60,651 bases of DNA from contig CAMNRO010000013.1 in the NCBI GenBank assembly GCA_946553045.1, positions 1 to 60,651 of the forward strand. The letters run 5' to 3'. A program made the translations under genes and the position numbers. The notes below the pieces were generated by a model. The model was not told the origin of the DNA. It saw nothing but the letters and a program-made list of their open reading frames with translations, and ran no database searches. This document shows positions 29,235 through 37,755 of the stretch, one piece after another (position 1 is the first letter of the stretch; every line of letters begins with the position of its first letter). This DNA is from an uncultured Porphyromonadaceae bacterium. Lineage in GTDB: Bacteria; Bacteroidota; Bacteroidia; Bacteroidales; Muribaculaceae.

Positions 29235-30572
29235 ATGATTTCAAAAAGTGGGAAATATCACCGTTTCAGCCCAATCGCATATCTGCGGCTGGCCCGTAGG
29301 TATGTATCTGAAAAACCGTATATGATGCTTCTGGCGGCAACTGTCGGGCTGATAACCGGCCTTGCCTGCGTTGTGCTCAAAACTCTTATAAAATGGGTGT
29401 CGTCCGGACTTACAAGCCATTTTTCGCATACCGAAAACTGGACTTTGCTCATTCTTCCGCTCATAGGCCTTGGTCTCGCCGGGATTTTCTGCCGATACAT
29501 GATAAAGCGCCCTCTGAGTCAGGGCACCGACCGACTCATAGACTTTCTCGAAAAAGGGGGCTATGCCATCAGCAAGAAACTGACATTCGGACCCATCATA
29601 GCCAATGTACTTACTCTCGGCTTCGGAGGCTCGGCAGGTGCTGAAGGCCCTATAGCTGTCACAGGCGCTTCCATCAGCGGCAACATTGCGCGTAAACTCG
29701 GGCTGACTCCCGAGGAGATTCGCATATTCATAGGCTGCGGAGCCGGAGCAGGCATTGCCGCCATATTCAAGGCGCCGGTTGGCGGCATGTTGTTCGCGCT
29801 CGAGATTCTTCGGCTACCCTTCACCACATATACTGTGCTGGCGCTGCTGCTGTCGTGTCTTGCCTCGGCGCTTACCTGCTATATTTTCACAGGCTTTACC
29901 TTCGATGTCTTCCTCAATTCGGCCGAGTCGTTCGATGCCGGCGCATACCTCGCACTCGCCGTTTTCGGAGTCGTAGCCGGGCTTTATTCCCTTTTCTACA
30001 ACCACTGCGTACGCGTAGCCGGGCGAATGCTCGGGCGAATGAAAGCGCGGTGGCTTCAGATTGCTGTGGCCGGAGCCGTGCTCGGTGTGCTGCTTTTCCT
30101 TTTTCCGGCTCTGTACGGCGAAGGCTACGGTGTGATGGACAAAATGCTCAACGGCCATGTCGCGGCACTCTACGACGGCACACCCCTGCCTTTCGGCGAG
30201 GGCTTCGGTCACATGGCTATTGTCGTCGGAGGCATTCTTCTTGTCAAGGGCATAGCGGTGGGCCTTACGACCAATGCAGGCGTAGCCGGAGACTTCGCCC
30301 CTACCCTCTTCGCAGGCTCTCTCGCCGGGCTATTGTTCGCCACAGCGGCCAACCATCTTTGCGGCTGCACGCTGCCCGTAGGCGATTTCGCTCTCATAGG
30401 CATGTGCGCTGTCTTCGCAGGGGTAATCCGGGCGCCCTTCATGGCTATGTTTCTCACGCCTGAAATGACAGGCAATTTCACACTGTTTCTGCCTATGGTG
30501 CTCGCCTCGGCACTATGCTACGGCGTTGTCCGACTTGTGAAATCAAAAAATTTCTACCACGAAGAAAATTAA
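29235..30572 (+). CDS. ClC-family chloride channel/transporter
   Basis: This 445-residue membrane protein shows the ClC selectivity-filter signature GGSAGAEGPIAVTGAS (GxxxEGP type, with the gating-glutamate position) and the downstream GAGAGIAAIFKAPVGGMLFALEI segment. About ten hydrophobic helices follow, including NAGVAGDFAPTLFAGS. No CBS domain is present at the C-terminus (ends HEEN), so it is the short bacterial type. The gating glutamate suggests a Cl-/H+ antiporter rather than a passive channel. Confidence 0.92.
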   Translation: MISKSGKYHRFSPIAYLRLARRYVSEKPYMMLLAATVGLITGLACVVLKTLIKWVSSGLTSHFSHTENWTLLILPLIGLGLAGIFCRYMIKRPLSQGTDRLIDFLEKGGYAISKKLTFGPIIANVLTLGFGGSAGAEGPIAVTGASISGNIARKLGLTPEEIRIFIGCGAGAGIAAIFKAPVGGMLFALEILRLPFTTYTVLALLLSCLASALTCYIFTGFTFDVFLNSAESFDAGAYLALAVFGVVAGLYSLFYNHCVRVAGRMLGRMKARWLQIAVAGAVLGVLLFLFPALYGEGYGVMDKMLNGHVAALYDGTPLPFGEGFGHMAIVVGGILLVKGIAVGLTTNAGVAGDFAPTLFAGSLAGLLFATAANHLCGCTLPVGDFALIGMCAVFAGVIRAPFMAMFLTPEMTGNFTLFLPMVLASALCYGVVRLVKSKNFYHEEN

Positions 30573-30615
30573 GGCCTGCACCCCTTATTACTTAAAACTT
30601 ATTACTTATTACTTG
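30573..30615. repeat. Heptad repeat (ACTTATT type) at the 3' end of the O-methyltransferase gene
   Basis: CTTATTACTTAAAACTTATT followed by ACTTATTACTTG is a run of 7-nt units. It extends into the methyltransferase reading frame, where it encodes the terminal residues VISNKF. It also lies between two convergent genes. Confidence 0.75.
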
Positions 30616-31245
30616 CAAAAGCGTCAGCCCGTCGCGTATAGGAATTATGGCCTTTTCCACTCGCGAATCGGCTGCGACAAGGTCGTTGAAAGAGCGTATT
30701 CCTTCGGTCTGAGGGTCGCGGGCACTCTCATCTATCACCTTGCCATCCCATAGAGTATTGTCGGCAAGAATGAAAGCCCCCGGGCGCAGATGGCGCATCA
30801 CAGCCTCATAATAAGCCGAATAAACCCTTTTATCGGCGTCGATAAACACCATGTCGACAGGTTCGCCTTGGCTCATTATAGGGTCTATCAATTCCTTGGC
30901 ATCGCCTATGTGCAGGCGTATGTCTGCGCCTCGGGGCGATGACGCGAAAAGTTCGCGCAGTTCGTCGGCATATTCGGGGTCTACCTCCACGGTATCTATC
31001 GAGCAGCCCTCAGGCATTGCCTCGGCAAAGCACAGCGCCGAATAACCCGTAAAAGTTCCCAGTTCGAGAATACGGTGAGGGCGTATCATGCGTGTGAACA
31101 TAGCCAGCAGACGCCCCTGCGCATGCCCGGAGCACATGCGCGGATAGAGACGCGTAAGGTGAGTCTGGCGGTAGAGGCGGTGCAGAATCTCGGGCTCGGC
31201 GCCAATATGCGCCTCAATATAGTCATTCAAAAGCTCTTCTGTCAT
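30592..31245 (-). CDS. Class I SAM-dependent O-methyltransferase (COMT-like)
   Basis: This 217-residue cytoplasmic protein has the SAM motif ELGTFTGYSALCFAEA (about 60-75), an acidic EVDPEY strand and the metal-binding FIDADKRVYSAYYE and DNTLWDGKV motifs of caffeoyl-CoA/catechol O-methyltransferases. The substrate is unknown; such enzymes may methylate small phenolics or wobble hydroxyuridine in tRNA. The last residues (VISNKF) derive from an intergenic repeat, so the original stop was probably a few codons earlier. Confidence 0.9.
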   Translation of the reverse strand: MTEELLNDYIEAHIGAEPEILHRLYRQTHLTRLYPRMCSGHAQGRLLAMFTRMIRPHRILELGTFTGYSALCFAEAMPEGCSIDTVEVDPEYADELRELFASSPRGADIRLHIGDAKELIDPIMSQGEPVDMVFIDADKRVYSAYYEAVMRHLRPGAFILADNTLWDGKVIDESARDPQTEGIRSFNDLVAADSRVEKAIIPIRDGLTLLQVISNKF

Positions 31246-31297
31246 TTCAAAGTATTTTAGCAGCTAAAGCTCTTAGCTCAGACAAACTTTGTCTTTT

Positions 31298-31570
31298 TCA
31301 GCAAGTAGATGTTATTAGATAGAGCATTGCGGCGTGGGTGAGGAGCGTCAGGACGATGAGTATCCATGAGATTTCGCGACGGTCGGGCCAGCATATCCAG
31401 GCACAGACTGCCGAGACAATGACGCAGGCCGGATACAGCACAATGAGTGCGTTTATATCTGTGCTGTTTCCAACCTTGGCGAATATCCGGGGATAGGCAA
31501 GAAGTGGTAGTGCGGTTGCTATAATGAGAAGCTTGGCCCACAGGGGCATGTCGCTGTATTTCCCGCTCAT
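31298..31570 (-). CDS. Small integral membrane protein of unknown function
   Basis: This 90-residue protein has three predicted membrane helices (about 9-28, 41-60, 67-88; WAKLLIIATALPLLAYP, LIVLYPACVIVSAVCAWICW, WILIVLTLLTHAAMLYL). The family is not recognised. Its start overlaps the epimerase gene by 4 nt, so it is probably translated from the same mRNA. It is the last gene of the aroQ-GT4-epimerase run. Confidence 0.68.
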   Translation of the reverse strand: MSGKYSDMPLWAKLLIIATALPLLAYPRIFAKVGNSTDINALIVLYPACVIVSAVCAWICWPDRREISWILIVLTLLTHAAMLYLITSTC

Positions 31571-32592
31571 TTTTTCGAGTCCTTTTCAGCCAGATATGCC
31601 TTTACGGTCTCAGCTATGCCGCGTTCGAGGGGATAGTCGGCATGGAAGCCGAAATCGCGCACGGCATCGTCGACAGAGCAGTTCCAGTTGCGCTGGCGCA
31701 TGATTTTGAACTTGTCGCGGTTGAGGGTAGATGGTTTGAGCCGTATCGCTCCCCACTTTTCAGCCACTACGGAAGCTATATATCCCGCCCACAGAGGCAG
31801 CTTGACGGGTATAACGAATTTTTTGCCGAGGGCGCGGGCCACCAAGGTGCGGAATTCGCTCTGAGTATAAGCCCGGGGCTCGCTGATGATATATTTCTTA
31901 TGCAGGGTATTGGGCGAAACCATGGCGTCGAACATCGCTCCGACGAGGTCGGAGACATAGATGAATGTAAGAAGCTGTTTCTTGTACCCTACGCCGAAGT
32001 CGAAACGCGAGTCTATGCTTTTTATCATCATCAGATAGTCCTGCTCGTGGGGGCCGTAGACACCCGTAGGACGGAATATGGTCCATGGAATGTCGGGGTG
32101 TGTCTCGAGCCAGGTCTCTGCCTTGATTTTCGACAGGCCGTAGCGTGTGTTTGGCTTCGGTATTGTCGTCGAAGTAATAGGGCCGTAGTCGAGATAGTCG
32201 GCATTGCCCAGAGCGCTGAGCGAGCTCATGAAGAGGAAACGCTGCGGCAGCATGCCGGCACCGAGAAGGGCCTCGCAGAAATTGCGCAGATAGTTGAAGT
32301 TAATGCGGTTGAAATCGCCGAAATTGGCGCATTTGGTAGCGCCGAGATTGTATATGATATAATCCCAGCCTCCTTCGGGAGCGTCGCGCTGTATCTGCTC
32401 GAGAATCACAGACGGTTCGTCATAGTCGAACACTGCGAAATGCAGCGCCGGGTCGCTGAGATAGCGCCGTGAGGTCGATTCGCGTACACCGGCCCAGACG
32501 TCGAATCCGCGGCGCAGACCTTCGGAGGCAATGAAACCGCCGATGAAACCGCCCGCACCGACCACAAGGAGCGTTTTTTTCTTTTCTTCCAT
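31567..32592 (-). CDS. NAD-dependent epimerase/dehydratase (extended SDR)
   Basis: This 341-residue protein has the Rossmann signature VVGAGGFIGGFIASE near the N-terminus, the SSLSALG strand and the catalytic Tyr-Lys pair in RYGLSKIKAE (YxxxK), followed by FRPTGVYGP. It modifies a nucleotide sugar or a similar NAD(P)-bound substrate. It sits 2 nt downstream of a GT4 gene on the same strand, which suggests a shared role in glycan synthesis. Substrate not determinable. Confidence 0.9.
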   Translation of the reverse strand: MEEKKKTLLVVGAGGFIGGFIASEGLRRGFDVWAGVRESTSRRYLSDPALHFAVFDYDEPSVILEQIQRDAPEGGWDYIIYNLGATKCANFGDFNRINFNYLRNFCEALLGAGMLPQRFLFMSSLSALGNADYLDYGPITSTTIPKPNTRYGLSKIKAETWLETHPDIPWTIFRPTGVYGPHEQDYLMMIKSIDSRFDFGVGYKKQLLTFIYVSDLVGAMFDAMVSPNTLHKKYIISEPRAYTQSEFRTLVARALGKKFVIPVKLPLWAGYIASVVAEKWGAIRLKPSTLNRDKFKIMRQRNWNCSVDDAVRDFGFHADYPLERGIAETVKAYLAEKDSKK

Positions 32593-32594
32593 AA

Positions 32595-33755
32595 TCAGAA
32601 AGCGAGTATAGCTTTATTATAGGCCGCCATCGTGGCTTTGGCGAAATTGTCGGCCGAGAATTTTTTGACATGCCGCTGACCGTGGCGCACAAGTTTGTCG
32701 CGGAAAATGCGGTCGTCGATTATATGCAGTGCCTCGCGGGCAAGAGCGTCGGCATCGTCGGGATTTATATACACGGCGCCTTCGCCGCCGGCCTCTTCGA
32801 GGCATGATCCGGTGGCGGCAATTACCGGCGTACCGACTGTGATAGACTCAACCACAGGAAGCCCGAAGCCCTCGTAACGCGAGGGATAGACGCTGAGCAC
32901 GGCGTCGGCATAGATAGCGGGAATATCGGCAAAAGGAATGCCTTCGAGGTGCATGACGCGGTCGGCGAGCCCAAGACGCGCTATCTCGGCCTTCACCTTA
33001 GTGCCGTAGTCGCCGCTCATTCGGCCGACGATGACGAGCTTCACGCAGGCAGGGAGCTTAGCAAGCGCACGCACGGCCAGAAGCTGGTTCTTGCGCGGCT
33101 GCACGGTGCCGACACAGGCTATGTATGTCTCCGGCAGGCTGTATTTCGCCCGGATTTCCTGGCGCTTCACCGTAGGGATTTCAAGCGTGAAGACAGGGTC
33201 TATGCCCTGATATATCACATCTATTTTGGAAGGGTCTATCTGATAGTCGGATATGAGGTCGCGGCGGGTGCACTCGCTGATGGCGATGACGCGTGTGGCT
33301 ATGCGGGCCGAGCGTCCGTACTTAAAGTCGTAGAGCCTGCGGTCTATGGCCGAATAGTCTTCGGAGCAGCGGCGATATATGATGTCGTGTATGGTGACTA
33401 CAGAAGGGCATACACGGCCTATCGTAAGCGGCAGTTCGTTTGAGAGACCATGATAGACCGAAACACCGTCGTTGCCGAGCGTCACGGGCATGTCGACGGT
33501 GCGCCAAAGCGCACGCCCGGCAGCGCCGAAGCTCGTCCGGGCATAACTGATATCAACATTCTCTCGCGCCAGAAGAGGCTCGAGACGGTCATTGCTTTTC
33601 TGTCGCGGCGCATAGAGCCTGAAACGAGTGCCGGGAAATGCCATCGACATCATATTGAGGGCATATCGGCTGTAATTGCCCAGGCCCGTATTATTTTCTA
33701 CGGCGCGCTTGCCGTCCATGCCTACGAGCATGGCTTCTCCGCCCTTAACCTTCAT
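32595..33755 (-). CDS. Glycosyltransferase family 4 protein (mannosyltransferase-type)
   Basis: This GT-B enzyme (386 residues from the longest start) shows MDGKRAVENNTGLGNYSRY at its N-terminus, a CVGTVQPRKNQ strand, and the donor-site motif YPSRYEGFGLPVVESITVG. It resembles polysaccharide mannosyl- or rhamnosyltransferases. Starts at 33755, 33728 and 33716 are all possible. The first overlaps the aroQ stop by 11 nt; the second follows a GGAG at 5 nt; the third fits family alignments best. It is cotranscribed with the epimerase gene. Confidence 0.88.
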   Translation of the reverse strand: MKVKGGEAMLVGMDGKRAVENNTGLGNYSRYALNMMSMAFPGTRFRLYAPRQKSNDRLEPLLARENVDISYARTSFGAAGRALWRTVDMPVTLGNDGVSVYHGLSNELPLTIGRVCPSVVTIHDIIYRRCSEDYSAIDRRLYDFKYGRSARIATRVIAISECTRRDLISDYQIDPSKIDVIYQGIDPVFTLEIPTVKRQEIRAKYSLPETYIACVGTVQPRKNQLLAVRALAKLPACVKLVIVGRMSGDYGTKVKAEIARLGLADRVMHLEGIPFADIPAIYADAVLSVYPSRYEGFGLPVVESITVGTPVIAATGSCLEEAGGEGAVYINPDDADALAREALHIIDDRIFRDKLVRHGQRHVKKFSADNFAKATMAAYNKAILAF

Positions 33756-34188
33756 GATTCTTATCTATGAGAGCCTGAATACCCAGTGCATACGACCCTG
33801 CGCCGAAGCCCGATATGGAGCCGGCGCACACAGGCGCAATCATGGAATGGCGGCGTATCTCCTCGCGGGCAAAGACATTGCTCAGATGGACCTCCACCAC
33901 AGGCACCGTCACTGCGTCGATGGCATCGGCAATGGCAAGCGATGTATGAGTATATGCACCTGCGTTCAGAACAATGCCGAGCATATCCTCGCTGAAGCCG
34001 ACGGAGTGTATGCGGTCTATAATCGCACCCTCGCAGTTGCTCTGGAAATACTCTATGTCAAGCTGCGGAAAACGGCCGCGCAGCCCATCGAGTATGGCTT
34101 CCATGGTCATGGAGCCATAATGGGCCGGGTCGCGGCGTCCGAGAAGATTCAGATTGGGGCCGTTGAGCACCAGTACTCTTGTTTTCAT
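33745..34188 (-). CDS. aroQ: Type II 3-dehydroquinate dehydratase
   Basis: AroQ catalyses the third step of the shikimate pathway. The 147-residue protein begins VLNGPNLNLLGRRDPAHYG with the catalytic Arg and Tyr region, has NAGAYTHTSLAIADAI in the middle, and the EVHLSNVFARE segment with the catalytic His, followed by the GFGAGSYALGI end. Length is exactly typical for the dodecameric type. It overlaps the apbC gene by 4 nt upstream and the GT4 gene downstream. Confidence 0.96.
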   Translation of the reverse strand: MKTRVLVLNGPNLNLLGRRDPAHYGSMTMEAILDGLRGRFPQLDIEYFQSNCEGAIIDRIHSVGFSEDMLGIVLNAGAYTHTSLAIADAIDAVTVPVVEVHLSNVFAREEIRRHSMIAPVCAGSISGFGAGSYALGIQALIDKNHEG

Positions 34189-35282
34189 TTCATCTGCACT
34201 TTTTCTGTAGGCGGAAGCGTGTCGTTACGGCGGTCGACGGCATCGACAACCTCACGGGCGAGGTGAACGAAAGCCTGAGCCGACATTGTATTCTCGAGCG
34301 CTACGGGCTTACCGGCGTCAGAGTGTTCGCCTACGGCAGCCACAAGCGGAATGCGGGCAAGCACGGGCACGGAGTATTCGGCCGCGAGAGCGTCGACATT
34401 GGCGTCGTCGCCAAAGAGGAAATAGCGTTCGTCGGGGTGTTTTTCGGGAGTGAACCAAGCCATATTGTCGACAAGACCGAGCACCGGAACGTTGATTTTC
34501 GGGTCACGGAACATGGCAATGCCCTTGCGAGCGTCGGCCAGAGCCACCTGCTGGGGTGTTGTAACCACAACTGCACCGCTTATGCCGAGAGTCTGCACCA
34601 GGGTGAGATGAATGTCGCTCGTGCCGGGAGGCATGTCGATGAGGAAATAGTCGAGTTCGCCCCAGTCGGCCTGCTCGATGAGCTGTTTGAGAGCGTTGGA
34701 GGCCATGGCGCCGCGCCACACGGCAGCACTCGCCGGGTCTATGACAAAACCAATAGACAGCACCTTCACTCCATAGCGCTCGGCAGGAATGATAAGGTTG
34801 CGGCCATCGACTTCGTGCATATACAGCTCGGCATTTTCAAGACCGAACATCTTTGGCACCGACGGACCGAAAATATCGGCGTCGAGAAGGCCCACTTTAT
34901 AGCCCTCGGCGGCAAGAGCCACAGCGAGATTGGCCGCTACGGTCGATTTGCCCACACCGCCTTTGCCCGACGATACGGCCACTATATTTTTCACGCCCGG
35001 AAGAACCGGCGCTTTCTCTACAACAGGAGCGGCATTACGCACGATAGTGTTGATTTCTACCTCGGCGCCGGGTGCGGCGTGCTTTATGGCAGCTTCGGCG
35101 GTTTTGAGCAGCGAAGCCTTGAACGGGTCGGTAGCTTTGTCGAAAATTATTGAGAAGCTCACATGGTTTCCGGCAATGCGCATGTCGTCTTCGACCATTC
35201 CGAGTTCCACTATGTTTTTGCCCGAGCCGGGATAGCGCACCGTGGCAAGGGCATCTGTTATCAGTTTAGGATACAAATCCAT
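34185..35282 (-). CDS. apbC: Mrp/ApbC/NBP35 P-loop Fe-S cluster carrier
   Basis: This 365-residue cytoplasmic protein has an N-terminal DUF59/MIP18-like domain (about 1-95) and a deviant Walker A loop SSGKGGVGKST (104-114), followed by LLDADIFGPSVPKMFG and the IDMPPGTSDIHLTLVQT signature. It should carry and transfer Fe-S clusters. The CxxC pair found near NMSYF in many homologs is absent (the segment reads NMAWFTPEKHPDERY), and I see no cysteine in the protein. Start at 35282 fits the family. Confidence 0.92.
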   Translation of the reverse strand: MDLYPKLITDALATVRYPGSGKNIVELGMVEDDMRIAGNHVSFSIIFDKATDPFKASLLKTAEAAIKHAAPGAEVEINTIVRNAAPVVEKAPVLPGVKNIVAVSSGKGGVGKSTVAANLAVALAAEGYKVGLLDADIFGPSVPKMFGLENAELYMHEVDGRNLIIPAERYGVKVLSIGFVIDPASAAVWRGAMASNALKQLIEQADWGELDYFLIDMPPGTSDIHLTLVQTLGISGAVVVTTPQQVALADARKGIAMFRDPKINVPVLGLVDNMAWFTPEKHPDERYFLFGDDANVDALAAEYSVPVLARIPLVAAVGEHSDAGKPVALENTMSAQAFVHLAREVVDAVDRRNDTLPPTEKVQMK

Positions 35283-35290
35283 ATATAAGG

Positions 35291-35378
35291 AAGTTGGGAG
35301 GTTAGGTAATTGGGAAGTTAGTAGTTAGAAGTTGTCCTCTACTTAAACTACTAACTACTAACTTCTAATTTGTAACTA
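35291..35378. repeat. Heptad-repeat palindrome between trmB and apbC
   Basis: AAGTTAGTAGTTAG (35315-35328) and CTAACTACTAACTT (35351-35364) are perfect 14-bp inverted arms made of 7-nt AGTTAGN units. It belongs to the same family as the hairpins at 26034 and 44809. Confidence 0.85.
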
Positions 35379-36137
35379 AAGTAAGTCGGGCATCTGGATA
35401 TATCCGCGCGAGTAGCTGCGATAGGTGTCGTGCTCGAGTTCGTCGGCGCCCGGAGGTTCCGAAAGGGGCGATTCGCCGAGAGGGAATTTGATGTACTTGA
35501 TTGTCAGACCGCGGTCGAGCCACTGGTTCTCGTAGTGTGTGCGGATATTGAGGATAGGATTGTCGGGCGCGATAGTGGCATAAAGGTCGTCTGTCGATTC
35601 GATTGTCTCAAGCCCGTTGTGTGCGGCCATCATGCTCGTATAGGCATAGAGGAAGGGGCTGTCGGTCTTGAGATTGACAATGCCCTCAGGACGGCTCACA
35701 TGGCGGTAGAGCTCTATGAAACGTGTACCTGTGAGACGCTTGCGCACCTTCTTCATCTGGGGGTCGGGGAAGGTAATCCATATTTCGGCAACCTCGCCGG
35801 GGGCGAAGAAGCTCTCAAGAAGTTCTATCGACGTGCGGATAAAGGCAACATTTTCCATGCCGGCGTCGCGTGCCTGGCAGGCGCCTGTCCACATGCGGGC
35901 TCCCTTTATATCGATTCCGATGAAATTGCGGTCGGGGAACTGGCGGGCAAGCCCCACGGTATATTCACCTTTTCCGCACCCGAGTTCGAGCACTATAGGA
36001 TTATCGTTTCCGAAGAAATCGCTTCCCCAGCGACCGCGCAGAGGAAAGCCTTCTTCTTTCAGACGAGAAAAAGGATACTGGAAGACCAGGTCTATGGTCT
36101 TCATCTCCGCAAATTTTTTAAGTTTGTTCTTACCCAT
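35376..36137 (-). CDS. trmB: tRNA (guanine-N7-)-methyltransferase
   Basis: TrmB methylates G46 in the variable loop of tRNA. The 253-residue protein has the SAM motif LELGCGKGEYTVGLA (about 52-66), an acidic GIDIKGARMW strand, and the family motif WITFPDPQMKKVRKRLTG. The C-terminal YFPLGE-like end is replaced by the Bacteroidetes type KFPLGES plus a 30-residue tail. It starts 2 nt after the stop codon of the upstream LRR gene on the same strand. Confidence 0.96.
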   Translation of the reverse strand: MGKNKLKKFAEMKTIDLVFQYPFSRLKEEGFPLRGRWGSDFFGNDNPIVLELGCGKGEYTVGLARQFPDRNFIGIDIKGARMWTGACQARDAGMENVAFIRTSIELLESFFAPGEVAEIWITFPDPQMKKVRKRLTGTRFIELYRHVSRPEGIVNLKTDSPFLYAYTSMMAAHNGLETIESTDDLYATIAPDNPILNIRTHYENQWLDRGLTIKYIKFPLGESPLSEPPGADELEHDTYRSYSRGYIQMPDLL

Positions 36138-36139
36138 TT

Positions 36140-37549
36140 TTAGCGAAGTATTTTAACCGATCCGCGTGTTCCGTCGGAAAGGGTGCAGTCTATAATATAA
36201 ACGGCCGTATCATGATGCGACGTGTCTATTCTTATCCTGTCGGCCTGTATTGCTGATTGATTGAAAATATATTTTCCGGCCACATCACAGATGATGATAC
36301 TGTCGATGTTTTCGCCTATGCTTTCCACTGTGAGCATGTAGCCGTCGAACGCGGCACGTATTCTTTTTTCAACGACATCCGGTGTGGCATTCGTTGTCGA
36401 AGTGCTCTGAATGCTGAATTCCTGCCACTGAGGCGTACTTTCGAAAATTTCCTGCATGGAAGGGTCTACATGGAGCACAACATTTTTCTGAACGACTCCG
36501 GCCCATACGCCTTCACCGAGCGAAGGCACCGAAGAAAGCGACAATGCATCGACCGAATTCAGTAACGACATGCCTTCCATAGCACCGTCGCCTATGGTTT
36601 CGAGCGTTTCAGGAAGTTCAATACTTGCGACCGAAGAGGCCCCCATAAGCGCATATTCGCCTATGGAAACAATATTTTCAGGTATGATGACTCCCGATTC
36701 GAGTGCGGATACGTCTTTGAATGTATATGCCGGCAATTCGGAGATACCATCAGGAAGCGATACGTCCACAAGCGCTCCACACTCGAAAAAGATTCCCTTT
36801 CCGAGATTGCCGAGGTGCGACGGCGCCACAAACGACTCCAGAGAGCTGTCTCCGGCAAAAGCCCAGTCACCTATGCTGTCGAGCACCGTACAGACGCTCA
36901 TGTCGGCAGCTTTCAGCGCGCTTCCTGAAAAGGCACTCTCCCCTACCGACCGCAGCCCCTGGCCGAACGTAAATTTTTCGAGCGACAAGCACCCTTCGAA
37001 CGCATGCGCCGGAATGACATCTATATTCTCTGAGCCTATTGCCGAAGCGAGCATTGAACAATCGCGGAAAGCGCTATGACCGATAGCGACACCATGACCG
37101 AAAATCACCGACTCCAGCTGCTGACATTGAGAGAACGCACCATCACCCACAGTCGTTCCGGCAGGCAATGATATTTCAGATATGCTGCTTCCTGAAAAGG
37201 CGAAATCTCCGATAGAACATTCTGTCGGAAGAACGACCTCGGTCATGCCCGAACCGGCAAACACCGCTGCGGGAATCTCGCCGGCCTTATATTGGCTGTG
37301 AGCACCCAGTGGGGCTCCCTTATATGCAACAATCCGCAGACCCGACATATCGAGACTCCGCAGACCGGGCAGCGAACGCTCTATAAAATAAAAATCGGAA
37401 GCGTCGGCTGTTCCTGTCAGCACAAGTTCAGATACCGTTTCCGGATTACTTATCTTCGTGCCGAGACAACCGGCCTCGCACTCCACAGTAATACCATGAA
37501 CAGCGAGCACACTTCCCGAAATTATAGACAGTACTAAAATACGTTTCAT
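36140..37549 (-). CDS. BspA-type leucine-rich-repeat surface protein with C-terminal sorting domain
   Basis: The protein (469 residues from 37549) has a signal peptide (MKRILVLSIISGSVLAVHG) and about eleven LRR_5 repeats of roughly 23 residues (for example IGDFAFSGSSISEISLPAGT, SIGEYALMGASSVASIELPE). A C-terminal beta-sandwich of about 70 residues (VESIGENIDSIIICDVAGKY...SVKILR) resembles a type IX sorting domain. It is probably a secreted adhesin-like protein. I prefer 37549 (or 37555) over 37597, since a -7 box on the minus strand lies at 37568-37575. Confidence 0.85.
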   Translation of the reverse strand: MKRILVLSIISGSVLAVHGITVECEAGCLGTKISNPETVSELVLTGTADASDFYFIERSLPGLRSLDMSGLRIVAYKGAPLGAHSQYKAGEIPAAVFAGSGMTEVVLPTECSIGDFAFSGSSISEISLPAGTTVGDGAFSQCQQLESVIFGHGVAIGHSAFRDCSMLASAIGSENIDVIPAHAFEGCLSLEKFTFGQGLRSVGESAFSGSALKAADMSVCTVLDSIGDWAFAGDSSLESFVAPSHLGNLGKGIFFECGALVDVSLPDGISELPAYTFKDVSALESGVIIPENIVSIGEYALMGASSVASIELPETLETIGDGAMEGMSLLNSVDALSLSSVPSLGEGVWAGVVQKNVVLHVDPSMQEIFESTPQWQEFSIQSTSTTNATPDVVEKRIRAAFDGYMLTVESIGENIDSIIICDVAGKYIFNQSAIQADRIRIDTSHHDTAVYIIDCTLSDGTRGSVKILR

Positions 37550-37567
37550 CAACATAAGTTTTGCACA

Positions 37568-37575
37568 CAAAAGTA
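37568..37575 (-). promoter_or_regulatory. -7 element of the LRR gene
   Basis: CAAAAGTA on the plus strand reads TACTTTTG on the minus strand, matching TAnnTTTG, 19 nt upstream of the ATG at 37549. Confidence 0.55.
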
Positions 37576-37609
37576 CTAAAAATCGGCGAGCCGTCAAATA
37601 TTTACATCT

Positions 37610-37707
37610 GGATATAAAATAAGCGAGACTACCCGCCTAAGTGGTAGTCTCGACTTTACCTTTTTTTAGAGTGCAAGGATGTAGCGACGAAGTCTACACC
37701 GGCACTT
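37610..37707 (-). ncRNA. Candidate small RNA with its own promoter and terminator hairpin
   Basis: On the minus strand a full consensus promoter (TTG at 37743-37741, 20-bp spacer, TACCTTTG at 37720-37713) points into a non-coding stretch of about 90 nt. The predicted RNA has a 5' nested stem (GTGC...TGTAG / CTACA...GCAC) and ends in a 9-bp hairpin (GAGACTACC / GGTAGTCTC) followed by GCTTATTTTATAT. It lies between the Abi gene and the LRR gene, each of which has its own start region. No protein is encoded. Function is unknown. Confidence 0.55.
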
Positions 37708-37755
37708 GTGTGCAAAGGTAATACTTTTATGCAGTTTTTCCAAATTATATAAATA

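Noticed and set aside
32595-34188. Full capsule or O-antigen locus
   Set aside because: Only one GT4 gene and one epimerase gene beside aroQ and a small membrane protein; no flippase or polymerase seen.
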